Shown in pieces: positions 33,410-42,106 of a stretch of DNA of 64,000 bases (position 1 is the first letter of the stretch; each line of letters begins with the position of its first letter). A model generated the notes under the pieces. The model did not search any database, had not been told where the DNA came from, and worked only from the letters and a program-made list of their open reading frames with translations. Origin of the DNA: Lachnospiraceae bacterium (GTDB taxonomy: Bacteria; Bacillota; Clostridia; Lachnospirales; Lachnospiraceae); contig NBBL01000008.1 of the NCBI GenBank assembly GCA_002892395.1, positions 91,201 to 155,200 of the forward strand, given 5' to 3'. The translations under genes and the position numbers were made by a program.

Positions 33410-36163
33410 ATGCACAGAGTCATGGGTGTGGATATAGAGACCTACAGCTCCGTGGATCTGATCAAGTCGGGCGTCTACGCTTACACGGAGGCGCCCGACT
33501 TCGACATCCTGCTGATCGGCTATAAGTACGACGATGAGGACGAAGTCCATGTGATCGACACGCTGGCAGTCGATCGGGACTTCAACGAAGAGCTCTATGA
33601 GTTCCGCCAGGCGCTCACCGACCCGTCCATCGTCAAGACAGCCTTCAACGCGAACTTCGAGAGGACGTGTCTGGCTAAGTGGATCGGCGCTGACATGCCG
33701 CCGGAGGAGTGGCGCTGCACGATGGTCAAGGCTCTCACGATGGGGCTTCCGGGCAGTCTGGAAGGCGCGGGCAAGGCGCTGGGGCTTTCGAAGGACAAAC
33801 TAAAGGATCCGCAGGGCAAAGCCCTGATCCAGTTCTTCTCTAAGCCCTGCAAGCCGACACGGACGAACGGGCAGCGGACGCGGAACCTGCCGGCGCACGA
33901 CCCGGAGAAGTGGAAGCTCTTCATCGCATACAACCGGCAGGATGTCATCACGGAACAAGAGATTCTGAAGAAACTGGCGGTCTACAAGATCCCGGACTCA
34001 GAACAGGCGCTCTGGTCGCTGGATCAGCACATGAACGATAACGGTGTGAAGCTGGATATCCCCATGATTGAGAAAATCGTCGAGTATGACAACCAGAGAC
34101 GCAGGGAGCTGCAAGAAGAGGCTCGGGCCATCACAGGCCTCACGAACCCGAACAGCCTGACTCAGCTGAAAAAATGGCTGGTCAGTCAAGGCGTCAGGAT
34201 GGCAAGCATCACGAAGGACACCATTGCGGAAGCATTGGCCGGGAACCCTCCGGAAAAGGTCCGGAGAATGCTGGAGATCAGGACGGCCCTCGGCAAGACC
34301 AGCGTGGCCAAGTACAGCACAATGCTGACAGCTGTCAGCCGGGACCACCGTCTTCGCGGGATCCTCCAGTTCTACGGGGCCAATCGCTCCGGGCGCTGGG
34401 CAGGACGACTGGTGCAGACGCACAACCTGGCGAAGAACTCGCTGCCGGATCTCGATCTGGCAAGAGACCTTGCCGCTGCCGGAGATTTTGACACGCTCCA
34501 GGCCCTCTTCGGAGAGGCAGCCTTCATCTTTTCCGAGCTGATCCGGACGGCCTTCATTCCTTCGGACGGCTGCCGCTTCGTCGTCTCAGACTTTTCAGCA
34601 ATCGAGGCCCGGGTGATCAGCTGGATCAGCGGCGAGGAGTGGCGCCTGCAGGCTTTCCGGAACGGAAAAGACATTTATTGTGAGACGGCCAGCCAGATGT
34701 ACAAGGTTCCGGTCGTCAAGCACGGCGAGAACGGTCACCTGAGACAGAAGGGCAAGGTCGCCGAGCTGGCCTGCATTGCGGAGGGGCAGAAAGTGCTGAC
34801 CGACCAAGGACTTGTATCGATTGAACAAGTCTCAAAAGATATGAAGGTATGGGACGGCGTCGAGTGGGTCAGCCACGATGGTGTTGTCTACAAAGGAAAA
34901 AGAGAGGTTATCCGCTATGGGGGACTGGAGGCGACAGAGGACCACATCGTATGGGCCGAGATCGACGGGAAATATCAGCAGATTCACTTCGGAGAAGCCG
35001 CCCGAAGCAGCGCACATCTCATTCAATCAGGAGCAGGTGGGAAAGAGCTTCGGTTGGTTGAAGATATTGTCTCCGGAGAGAAGATACACCAATGGCTGGA
35101 GCCAATGCATGGTTCTGACGCAGTGCACGGGGTGCGGGAGGATCTCTTGGACATATCTCGCCAATATGATGCAAGGCAAGACCATGGGATGCCAAAGATG
35201 CAGCCAGCAGAGGGCAGCTCCACGCTGGTTAGACAGGAGATTTACGGCAGCAAAACAGAGATGCGAGAACCCGAAAGATGCAAATTACAAGAATTACGGC
35301 GGGCGAGGCATTCGATTCTGTTTTCCAAGCGTGACAGACGCATGCCTCTATATGATCAAGACGTTCGGCGTTCCAGACCGGGAAATGGAGATCGACAGGA
35401 TCAACAACGATGGAAACTACGAGGAAGGGAATCTACGCTGGGCAACGCGGCGCGAGCAATGCCTCAATCAAAGAAGATCAAAAAAGTATACGACATCTTA
35501 AATGCTGGTCCGCGAAACCGTTTTACTGTTTCAGACATGCTTGTACACAACTGTGGTTACCAGGGAGGCATTGGGGCCATGAAGCGCATGGACAAGGGCG
35601 GGTCAATCCCGGAGGAGGAGCTGCAGGCCGTCGTGGACGCCTGGAGGGCTGCTAACCCGATGATCCCGAAGCTCTGGAGGACCTGCGAGCTGGCGGCTAA
35701 AACTGCGATCAAGGAGCACCGGACTGTCCGGATCAGGCACGGAATTGCCTTCAGCTACATCAACGGGAATCTCTTCGTCAAGCTGCCGAGCGGTCGGAAA
35801 CTCTGCTACTGGGGCACCAGATTGAAGTCTGACCCGCACAGCGGGCGCGAGTCGATTGTCTACATGGGCGTGAACCAGGAGACCAGGCAGTGGGGAGAAA
35901 CTGAGACTTACGGCGGGAAGCTGGTTGAGAACATCGTCCAGGCTACCGCAAGAGACTGCCTGGCCGTGGCCATGACACGGGTCAGCGACCTGGGCTACAA
36001 AATCGTGATGCACGTCCATGATGAGATGATCGTCGACGTGCCGAATGAGGACACCGAGGCTCCGAAGATCATCAACGACATCATGAGCCAGCCCATCGAC
36101 TGGGCGGAGGGTCTGCCGCTGAAGGGCGACACCTACTCTTGCAACTTTTATAGAAAGGATTAA
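33410..36163 (+). CDS. Family A DNA polymerase interrupted by an intein
   Basis: Reading frame of 917 codons. The N-terminal 3'-5' exonuclease begins MGVDIETYS. Polymerase motif A is near 390-404 (VVSDFSAIEARV) and motif C near 866-876 (MHVHDEMIVDV). Motif B is split: RQKGKVAELA is separated from CGYQGGIGAM by 260 residues with intein splice motifs (residues 455-714). After splicing the enzyme is 657 residues, the length of phage T7-type/Lactococcus-phage family A polymerases. The middle of the intein frame lacks recognisable domains because that stretch encodes an HNH nuclease in the +1 frame. Replicative polymerase of the prophage. Confidence 0.9.
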   Translation: MHRVMGVDIETYSSVDLIKSGVYAYTEAPDFDILLIGYKYDDEDEVHVIDTLAVDRDFNEELYEFRQALTDPSIVKTAFNANFERTCLAKWIGADMPPEEWRCTMVKALTMGLPGSLEGAGKALGLSKDKLKDPQGKALIQFFSKPCKPTRTNGQRTRNLPAHDPEKWKLFIAYNRQDVITEQEILKKLAVYKIPDSEQALWSLDQHMNDNGVKLDIPMIEKIVEYDNQRRRELQEEARAITGLTNPNSLTQLKKWLVSQGVRMASITKDTIAEALAGNPPEKVRRMLEIRTALGKTSVAKYSTMLTAVSRDHRLRGILQFYGANRSGRWAGRLVQTHNLAKNSLPDLDLARDLAAAGDFDTLQALFGEAAFIFSELIRTAFIPSDGCRFVVSDFSAIEARVISWISGEEWRLQAFRNGKDIYCETASQMYKVPVVKHGENGHLRQKGKVAELACIAEGQKVLTDQGLVSIEQVSKDMKVWDGVEWVSHDGVVYKGKREVIRYGGLEATEDHIVWAEIDGKYQQIHFGEAARSSAHLIQSGAGGKELRLVEDIVSGEKIHQWLEPMHGSDAVHGVREDLLDISRQYDARQDHGMPKMQPAEGSSTLVRQEIYGSKTEMREPERCKLQELRRARHSILFSKRDRRMPLYDQDVRRSRPGNGDRQDQQRWKLRGRESTLGNAARAMPQSKKIKKVYDILNAGPRNRFTVSDMLVHNCGYQGGIGAMKRMDKGGSIPEEELQAVVDAWRAANPMIPKLWRTCELAAKTAIKEHRTVRIRHGIAFSYINGNLFVKLPSGRKLCYWGTRLKSDPHSGRESIVYMGVNQETRQWGETETYGGKLVENIVQATARDCLAVAMTRVSDLGYKIVMHVHDEMIVDVPNEDTEAPKIINDIMSQPIDWAEGLPLKGDTYSCNFYRKD
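35037..35501 (+). CDS. HNH/AP2-type homing endonuclease in the +1 frame of the intein
   Basis: In the +1 frame, 154 residues from a GTG at 35037 (AGGAG 3 bases upstream, a tight spacing) to a TAA at 35499-35501. It reads GKSFGWLKILSPERRY, a zinc-like CTGCG...CQRC pair, QRCENPKDANYKNYGGRGI and EIDRINNDGNYEEGNLRW, the standard AP2-associated HNH signature. The frame is open upstream as far as an ATG at 34878, but only from about 35020 does it resemble the family. It may be translated on its own, or join the intein C-terminus by a -1 shift at AAAAAAG (35480-35486). Spreads the intein by cutting intein-less polymerase genes. Confidence 0.75.
   Translation: MGKSFGWLKILSPERRYTNGWSQCMVLTQCTGCGRISWTYLANMMQGKTMGCQRCSQQRAAPRWLDRRFTAAKQRCENPKDANYKNYGGRGIRFCFPSVTDACLYMIKTFGVPDREMEIDRINNDGNYEEGNLRWATRREQCLNQRRSKKYTTS
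35480..35486 (+). promoter_or_regulatory. Candidate -1 frameshift site A AAA AAG
   Basis: In the HNH frame the codons are TCA AAA AAG, a classic slippery heptamer, five codons before the HNH stop. A -1 slip continues GTA TAC GAC, exactly the polymerase/intein frame (VYDILNAG). No strong downstream hairpin is visible, and no matching entry shift was found, so use is unproven. Confidence 0.35.
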
Positions 36164-36166
36164 CCC

Positions 36167-36673
36167 ATGGGAAAGTTGATCGATCTAACGGGGCGAAGAT
36201 ACGGCAGACTGTTTGTTGAGAAGCAAATGCCTGCGGTCAAACATCGAGCGCAGTGGCTCTGCAGATGCGACTGTGGTGCTTTAAGAGTTGTTCCCGCTGG
36301 ATCTCTCCGTTATGGTCACACTCGAAGCTGTGGCTGCCTGCGCAGCGATATAGCAAGGACTAAAGCATCCACTCTAAACGGATGCAGCTCTGAAAAGCTG
36401 CATGGCGTGTGGAACATGATGAAACAAAGATGCCAAAACCCAAACAACCAAGACTATAAATACTACGGCGCGCGAGGGATCGGTGTCTGTGATAGCTGGA
36501 AGAATTACTTGAATTTCAGATCTTGGGCATTAGCTAACGGCTACGAGAAGGGGCTCACAATAGACAGGATCGATTCTGACGGGAACTATGAAGCAGGTAA
36601 TTGCCGTTGGATCAGCATTCAAGAACAGCAAAAGAACAGAAGGCATAGAAACACAAGTATCAAGAAAGACTAA
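36167..36673 (+). CDS. Free-standing HNH/AP2 homing endonuclease
   Basis: Protein of 168 residues, starting 3 bases after the polymerase stop. The N-terminal LIDLTGRRYGRLFVEKQ is followed by a Cys pair region (WLCRCDCGALRVV, SCGCLR), then QRCQNPNNQDYKYYGARGIG and TIDRIDSDGNYEAGNCRW, the same HNH/AP2 family as the intein nuclease but clearly a separate lineage. Likely a selfish gene next to the polymerase. Confidence 0.85.
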   Translation: MGKLIDLTGRRYGRLFVEKQMPAVKHRAQWLCRCDCGALRVVPAGSLRYGHTRSCGCLRSDIARTKASTLNGCSSEKLHGVWNMMKQRCQNPNNQDYKYYGARGIGVCDSWKNYLNFRSWALANGYEKGLTIDRIDSDGNYEAGNCRWISIQEQQKNRRHRNTSIKKD

Positions 36674-36685
36674 GGAGGATGCACA

Positions 36686-37261
36686 GTGAAAGTAACGAGA
36701 AGCATAAGCACAACGATTGAAACGGAACAGTTTGAGCTTGGAGACGTTATTTCTTTCACGCTTACCACCGGGGAGGAGGTTAAGGCAAAAGCAGTTCTTG
36801 AGACTCCGGAAGGCATGCTGTTCATGACCGTGGATTGTCTAAAGGACAAGAGAAAAATGATGGTGGGGGAATCATCCCTCATTAGCTATGCGAATTCCGA
36901 CCTTCGGAAGAAACTAAACTCGGAAATCTTAAGTATTTTTCCGGAGGAGATCAAAAGACGCATGGTGGGAATGAGAATGGGAAACACAAACGAATTCGAT
37001 ATGCTCCGCATTCCTACTGAGCGTGAAATTCTTGGAGAAAACATTTACGATGACGAACCCGAATCTGTGAGACAATTTTACGGCATGGAGAACCGCCGTG
37101 AGCGTATTGCGTTAGGTACTGTGGGTGTTACGAAGTATTGGTTGGCGAATCGGTTTGATGAAATCGGGTTTTATTTTGTCGTGATAGACACTGACGGTAA
37201 TGCGGACTTTCGAAATTGTTTAGGTTTCTTTGGCGTTCGACCGGTATTCCTGTTAGCCTGA
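36686..37261 (+). CDS. DUF6273-like protein in the early region
   Basis: GTG start with GGAGG upstream; 191 residues. N-terminal half is strand-rich (FELGDVISFTLTTGEEVKAK); the C-terminal half has the C-type-lectin/formylglycine-like ending YWLANRFDEIGFYFVVIDTD, then GVRPVFLLA, as in DUF6273. The tail protein at 60367 ends in a similar way (GIRPAFSIY). Role in the replication region is unknown. Confidence 0.65.
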   Translation: MKVTRSISTTIETEQFELGDVISFTLTTGEEVKAKAVLETPEGMLFMTVDCLKDKRKMMVGESSLISYANSDLRKKLNSEILSIFPEEIKRRMVGMRMGNTNEFDMLRIPTEREILGENIYDDEPESVRQFYGMENRRERIALGTVGVTKYWLANRFDEIGFYFVVIDTDGNADFRNCLGFFGVRPVFLLA

Positions 37262-37281
37262 CTTAAAGCAAGGAGGAACCA

Positions 37282-37764
37282 ATGGAAAATACGATCTCTT
37301 TTACCTTCAGCGACGGCAACGGTCACGCGACCATCGCGCTGGACAAGTTTTTCCCGACCGACGCAACCCGACTCCGGAAACTGCTCAAAATGATTAATGA
37401 AGACTATGAGCACCGGGACGAGTTGATGTGTGCCGTCATTCGGTATTGCGCTCAAAGCGCCGCAGCTCTTCTGAACAACCGGGTGGTCTGGGCGAATCGG
37501 AGCGGGGATGCGCACACCGTAGCGATAGAGCTTCAGCCGGAGATTGAAAAGCTCACCGGTAGAATCAAGCTCCTGAGAGGACAAACTTACCGGGAGGCGC
37601 GCAAGGAGTGGAAAGCCCAGCTGAGTGACATGAAGAAAAAGCAGCGCGACGCGCTTAACACTTACCGCATCTGCCGGCGAAGGGCTGCCAATGCCAAGAA
37701 ACAAGCCGAGAGGTTAACGAAGAATGCCGAGGTAGTCTATGAAAAACGGAACAAACAAGGCTGA
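37282..37764 (+). CDS. Phage protein, unknown
   Basis: Protein of 160 residues with GGAGG upstream. The first half is mixed (ISFTFSDGNGHATIALDKFF); the second is a long basic helix (KEWKAQLSDMKKKQRDALNT, YRICRRRAANAKKQ) that probably forms a coiled coil. Overlaps the vapE-type gene by 26 nt. Not recognised. Confidence 0.6.
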   Translation: MENTISFTFSDGNGHATIALDKFFPTDATRLRKLLKMINEDYEHRDELMCAVIRYCAQSAAALLNNRVVWANRSGDAHTVAIELQPEIEKLTGRIKLLRGQTYREARKEWKAQLSDMKKKQRDALNTYRICRRRAANAKKQAERLTKNAEVVYEKRNKQG

Positions 37765-40204
37765 TATCCTACGCCTGGCCGACTCACACTTACAAATACA
37801 GAACAACGGAGAGCTGCTGATCTCCACCGGCAGGAGCCGCTTTGAAACAGCATGGAAAAACAAGACCATCCATTGGTCCACCCTGCTGCTGATGCTTTCG
37901 AAGTCCGCGGAGACTCCGGAGACCCACGCCGAATACATGAAAATGTCGAAGGAGCAGCAGGATCGGATCAAGGATATCGGGGGCTTCGTCGGCGGGCATT
38001 TAAAGGACGGACGCCGTAAAACAGGCATGGTACTCTCCCGCCAGATACTCACACTGGATCTGGACTTCCCTCCCACTGACTTCTGGGACGGCCTCATGAA
38101 CAATCTGGAGATCGAGTGCGCCCTGGCGGTCTATTCGACCCACAAACACAGTAAGGGCACGCCGCGCTTCCGTCTGATCATGCCGCTGGACCGGGAGGTC
38201 TCTCCGGACGAATACGAAGCGATTGCCCGTAAGATCGCGGAGAAGATCGGCATCGACTTCTTCGACGACTCCACCTTCCAACCGACGCGCCTCATGTATT
38301 GGCCAAGCAACAGCGCCGATGTCGAGCCCTTCTTCCGGTACTACGATGCCCCATTCCTGAAGGCCGACAGCATCCTATCAGAATACCCGGACTGGACGGA
38401 CACCAGCTTCTGGCCGGAGTCCTCCAGAATGACCGGGATCCGGAAGCGCCGGGCTGACAGGCAGGGAGATCCCCTGGAGAAGAAGGGAATCGTCGGCGCC
38501 TTCTGCCGGACGTACAACGTCACGGAGGCAATCGCCAAGTTCCTGCCGGACGTCTATACTCCGACGGACAAAGCGAATCGCTACACCTATGCGGCAGGCT
38601 CAACGGCCGCGGGTCTCGTGGTCTACGACAACGAGCTCTTCGCCTACTCGAATCACAGCACGGATCCGGCCGGCGGGCAGCTCTGCAATGCGTTCGACCT
38701 GGTAAGGATCCACAAGTTCGGTCACCTGGACGACGGTCATGAGGACAAGAGCGGCAAGGACGCGCCAAGCTTCAAGGCGATGAGCGAGATGGCCAGAGAG
38801 GACCCGGACACCAAGACCACAGCCATCCGGGAGCTGCAGGCCTCCGCTCCGCTGGACTTCGAAAATGAGCTTCCGGATACAGCGGATGAGGACAACAGCT
38901 GGAAAACGAAGCTGCTCCTCAACGAGAGCAAGGCCCCCAAGGCGTTGCTCACCAACGCAATCCTGATCCTGGAGCATGATCCGGCACTCCGGGGGATCTG
39001 CTTCAACGAGCTCTCCGGAGCCATCGAGGTCAAGGGCAATCTCCCGTGGGAGCGCCCAAACAAATACTGGAGGGACGCCGACGACGCTCAGCTCTACAGC
39101 TGGGTGGCCAATGAATACGGCGTCCAGTTCCCGGAGAACAAATTCGCCAAGGCTCTGACAGTCGTTACAGATCGACGCCGCTTCAACCCACTGCGGGACT
39201 ATCTGAGAGATCTGCCGGAGTGGGACAACGTTCCAAGGGTGGGCACGCTGCTGGTGGACTATCTGGGCGCGGAGGACACGCCCTACGTCCGGGCGGTCAC
39301 CAGGAAGACCCTGATCGGTGCGATCCAGCGCGTATGGGAGCCCGGCTGCAAGTTCGATACCGTGCTGGTTCTGGATGGGAAGCCGGGCATCGGCAAAAGC
39401 ACTTTGCTCCGGAAGCTGGGCGGTAAGTGGTTCAGCGACTCTTTAAGCCTGGCGGATACCAGGGACAAGACGGCAGCGGAGAAGCTCCAGGGAGTCTGGA
39501 TCATGGAGATCGGCGAGATGCAGGGCACCAGAAAAGCCGATATCGACGTGATGAAGGGCTTCATCAGCAGACAGGTGGACGAATACCGGGCAGCCTATGG
39601 CCGCGTGGTTGAGAGGCATCCAAGGACGGCGATCATCTGCGGAACCACCAACAGCACCACCGGCTTCCTTCGAGACACCACCGGAAACCGGCGTTTCTGG
39701 CCTGTGACGGTCGAAGGCGGCGGAGCTCTGTCCGTCTGGGATATGTCCGAAGAGACCCGGGCACAGATCTGGGCGGAGGCAGCCGTATACGCGACAGAGG
39801 GCGAGGACAGCTTCCTGGATGCTGCGATGGAAAAAGAAGCAGCCAAGGCTCAGCAGGCAGCGCTCGAATACGACGACCGCGAAGGCGAGGTGATCGAGTA
39901 CCTCAATACTCTTCTTCCGGAGGACTGGTACAGCTGGGACCTGAGCCAGCGTGTGGACTTCTTCCAGCAGCGCGACGTCCTGGATCCGAAGCAGCAGGAA
40001 GGCACCATGCAGCGGAAGAAAGTCTGCGCAAAGGAGATCTTCATAGAGTGCTTCGGACACCTGGGTAGCTCCTGGAAGAAGCAGGACGGCTACGAGATCG
40101 CGGCCATCATGGAAAGGCTCACAGAATGGGAAAGAACCGGCAATCGGAAGCGAATCGAAGGTTACGGTCTGCAGCGGCCATATACAAGAAAGTTGTCACA
40201 CTGA
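37739..40204 (+). CDS. VapE-type primase-helicase
   Basis: Protein of 821 residues. The N-terminal third is a primase-like domain (LTLDLDFPPTDFWDGLMNNL, YSTHKHSKGTPRFRLIMPLD, with the Asp pair and His expected of archaeal-eukaryotic-type primases). The C-terminal VapE/P-loop ATPase has Walker A LDGKPGIGKSTLLRKLGG near 546, Walker B-like GVWIMEIGEM and TTGNRRFWPV. Initiates and drives replication of the phage. The end of the gene holds the first of ten TTGTCACA repeats, consistent with an origin next to the initiator. Confidence 0.9.
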   Translation: MKNGTNKADILRLADSHLQIQNNGELLISTGRSRFETAWKNKTIHWSTLLLMLSKSAETPETHAEYMKMSKEQQDRIKDIGGFVGGHLKDGRRKTGMVLSRQILTLDLDFPPTDFWDGLMNNLEIECALAVYSTHKHSKGTPRFRLIMPLDREVSPDEYEAIARKIAEKIGIDFFDDSTFQPTRLMYWPSNSADVEPFFRYYDAPFLKADSILSEYPDWTDTSFWPESSRMTGIRKRRADRQGDPLEKKGIVGAFCRTYNVTEAIAKFLPDVYTPTDKANRYTYAAGSTAAGLVVYDNELFAYSNHSTDPAGGQLCNAFDLVRIHKFGHLDDGHEDKSGKDAPSFKAMSEMAREDPDTKTTAIRELQASAPLDFENELPDTADEDNSWKTKLLLNESKAPKALLTNAILILEHDPALRGICFNELSGAIEVKGNLPWERPNKYWRDADDAQLYSWVANEYGVQFPENKFAKALTVVTDRRRFNPLRDYLRDLPEWDNVPRVGTLLVDYLGAEDTPYVRAVTRKTLIGAIQRVWEPGCKFDTVLVLDGKPGIGKSTLLRKLGGKWFSDSLSLADTRDKTAAEKLQGVWIMEIGEMQGTRKADIDVMKGFISRQVDEYRAAYGRVVERHPRTAIICGTTNSTTGFLRDTTGNRRFWPVTVEGGGALSVWDMSEETRAQIWAEAAVYATEGEDSFLDAAMEKEAAKAQQAALEYDDREGEVIEYLNTLLPEDWYSWDLSQRVDFFQQRDVLDPKQQEGTMQRKKVCAKEIFIECFGHLGSSWKKQDGYEIAAIMERLTEWERTGNRKRIEGYGLQRPYTRKLSH

Positions 40205-40466
40205 GACTTGTCACAGATGCGACTTGTCACAGGTACTCACGAGCACGAACTGTGTGACAAGTGCACTTGTCACTCCGTTTGTCACAGAGATGTCACAAAC
40301 GGCAAAGCCGCGAACAGCAAGGAAAAGCGCGAGCGAGTGACAAGTGTGACAACTATTTCTTTATACAGTATTTATTTTTACCATTACACACGCATTACAC
40401 GCCCGCGAGGGCGCATACGCGCGTATACGCGTATAATGACGACCGCTTTTTTTCCGAGTTGTCACA
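40193..40466. repeat. Iteron cluster, probable phage replication origin
   Basis: Ten copies of TTGTCACA (one base relaxed in three) at 40193, 40208, 40224, 40267, 40279, 40290 and 40459 on plus and at 40253, 40336 and 40345 on minus. The first three are spaced 15-16 bases. They are followed by an AT-rich stretch (40351-40395) and alternating purine-pyrimidine sequence (ACGCGCGTATACGCGTATA). No credible gene lies between 40205 and 40476. Position directly after the primase-helicase gene is the usual place for such an origin. Confidence 0.65.
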
Positions 40467-40476
40467 GGAGAACCAC

Positions 40477-40764
40477 ATGAGAGAACGAGATATAGAAAAA
40501 TGGCTCCGGCGCCAGATCGAGAGCATGGGCGGGCGGGCGTTCAAGTTCACCAGCCCCGGGAACAATGGAATGCCTGACCGCATCGCTGTTCTTCCCGGAG
40601 GGCGGATTTACTTCATCGAACTGAAAGCTGACGGGGGCAGGCTCTCGCCTCTCCAGGTATGGCAGCAACGCCGACTCGCTGAGTCAGGCTGCAACGTCCG
40701 GACAATCAGAGGAATGGATGAGGCCCGGAGCTTCATCGAAGAGGTGGCAGAAAATGGAATTTAA
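40477..40764 (+). CDS. VRR-NUC nuclease
   Basis: The ATG at 40477 has AGGAG six bases upstream; longer in-frame starts would run back through the iteron region. The 95-residue product has the VRR-NUC pattern: KWLRRQIESMGGRAFKFTSP, GMPDRIAVLPGGRIYFIELK, then RLSPLQVWQQRRLAESGCNV. Catalytic Asp and E-x-K are present. Structure-specific nuclease thought to act with the helicase encoded next. Confidence 0.9.
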   Translation: MRERDIEKWLRRQIESMGGRAFKFTSPGNNGMPDRIAVLPGGRIYFIELKADGGRLSPLQVWQQRRLAESGCNVRTIRGMDEARSFIEEVAENGI

Positions 40765-42106
40765 GGCGCATGACTATCAAAAAAGAATGATTGATCTTGT
40801 AATCAAGAAGCCGCGTCTTGGCCTGTTTCTTTCGATGGGCATGGGCAAGACGGTGATCACGATGACCGCGATTCAAGAGCTTATGTATGACCGCTTCCAG
40901 GTCTCCCGCGTCCTGGTCATCGCCCCGAAGCGGGTGGCCGAGGATACCTGGACCAGAGAGCACGCCAAGTGGGACCATCTGAAGGCTCTCCGGATCTCTA
41001 AGGTGCTGGGCACTGAGCGGCAGCGGATCCGGGCGCTGAAGGCTGAAGCCGACGTCTATGTGACCGGTCGGGACAATGTGATCTGGCTGATCAAATACTA
41101 TCAGCACCTCCGGAGGTGGCCATTCGACATGATTGTGATCGATGAGCTCTCCAGCTTCAAGAATCCGCAAGCGAAACGCTTCCGGGCGCTTCGAAAGGTC
41201 ATGCCGCTGGTAGACCGAGTCGTCGGCCTCACCGGCACGCCTTCGCCCAACGGGCTTATGGATCTCTGGGCTGAGATCTATCTGCTGGATCAGGGCGAGC
41301 GCCTGGGCAATACGCTGGGCGCCTACCGGGAGAGATACTTTCGACCGGGAGCACGGAACGGCTATGTTGTTTACAAGTGGGAGCCTTTCCGAAACGCGCA
41401 GAAGGAAATCGAGGACAAGATTAACGACATCTGCATCAGCATGAGCGCAGCCGACTACCTGACAATGCCAAAAAGGATTGATAACGTGATCCCGGTGCGG
41501 CTCTCTCCGGAGGAAGCCGAAGCCTACAAGCGCATGGAGCGCGACCAGCTCCTCCGGATTGATGGAGACGACATCGCAGCGCTGAACGCGGCAGCCGTCA
41601 TGACCAAGCTTCTCCAGATTGCGAACGGCAGCGTCTACACGACCGAGGGCAAGACCGTGAAGATCCACGAGGCGAAGCTGGAGGCTCTGGCTGAGATTAT
41701 CGACACGACAGACAGCCCGGTGCTGGTCTTCTACAGCTACAAGCACGATCTCGCCGCCATCCGGAGCAGGATCAAGGGGGCGAGGGTCCTGGAGACGGAG
41801 GAGGATATCGCTGACTGGAACGGGGGAAAGGTCCGGGTGCTCCTGGCGCATCCCGCCAGTGTCGGTTACGGTCTCAACCTCCAGGATGGCGGCCACGTGA
41901 TCGTCTGGTACGGCCTCACCTGGAGCCTGGAGCTCTACCAGCAGGCCAATGCCAGGCTATACCGGCAGGGGCAGGAAAAGCCGGTGATCATTCATCACCT
42001 GATCGCTTTAGGTACGGTTGATGAGGACGTCATGGCTGCACTCCGGAACAAGAATACAGACCAAGCCGCTCTATTGGCGGCGCTCAAAGAAAGGAGGGTC
42101 AAGTGA
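40754..42106 (+). CDS. SNF2-type DEAD box helicase
   Basis: Start at 40754 (GGTGG upstream), overlapping the VRR-NUC end; 450 residues. Walker A SMGMGKT at 27-33, motif II VIDELSSF near 128, motif III LTGTPSPNGLMDLW. In the second lobe HPASVGYGLNLQDGGHVIVW and QQANARLYRQGQEKPV are motifs V and VI. Typical of the phage helicase that follows VRR-NUC in Firmicutes siphoviruses. Confidence 0.92.
   Translation: MEFKAHDYQKRMIDLVIKKPRLGLFLSMGMGKTVITMTAIQELMYDRFQVSRVLVIAPKRVAEDTWTREHAKWDHLKALRISKVLGTERQRIRALKAEADVYVTGRDNVIWLIKYYQHLRRWPFDMIVIDELSSFKNPQAKRFRALRKVMPLVDRVVGLTGTPSPNGLMDLWAEIYLLDQGERLGNTLGAYRERYFRPGARNGYVVYKWEPFRNAQKEIEDKINDICISMSAADYLTMPKRIDNVIPVRLSPEEAEAYKRMERDQLLRIDGDDIAALNAAAVMTKLLQIANGSVYTTEGKTVKIHEAKLEALAEIIDTTDSPVLVFYSYKHDLAAIRSRIKGARVLETEEDIADWNGGKVRVLLAHPASVGYGLNLQDGGHVIVWYGLTWSLELYQQANARLYRQGQEKPVIIHHLIALGTVDEDVMAALRNKNTDQAALLAALKERRVK

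Larger units (their letters stand above)
34772..35551 (+). other. Intein inserted in polymerase motif B
   Basis: The first residue is Cys (CIAEGQKVLTDQGLVSIEQ, block A); block B reads GGLEATEDHIVW with the Thr-x-x-His pair. The end has KKVYDILNAGPRNRFTVSD (block F) and LVHN followed by extein Cys (block G). Total 260 residues in the polymerase frame. Insertion is at the most conserved part of the active site, just before the O-helix CGYQGG, a favoured intein site. Residues about 100-235 of this frame have no family resemblance and are unusually rich in Arg/Gln, as expected when a second frame is the selected one. Confidence 0.85.

Noticed and set aside
40208..40480. A 90-codon frame in the iteron region (cysteine/histidine-rich)
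   Set aside because: The residues simply reflect the repeated TTGTCACA units; no ribosome binding site and no protein-like pattern.
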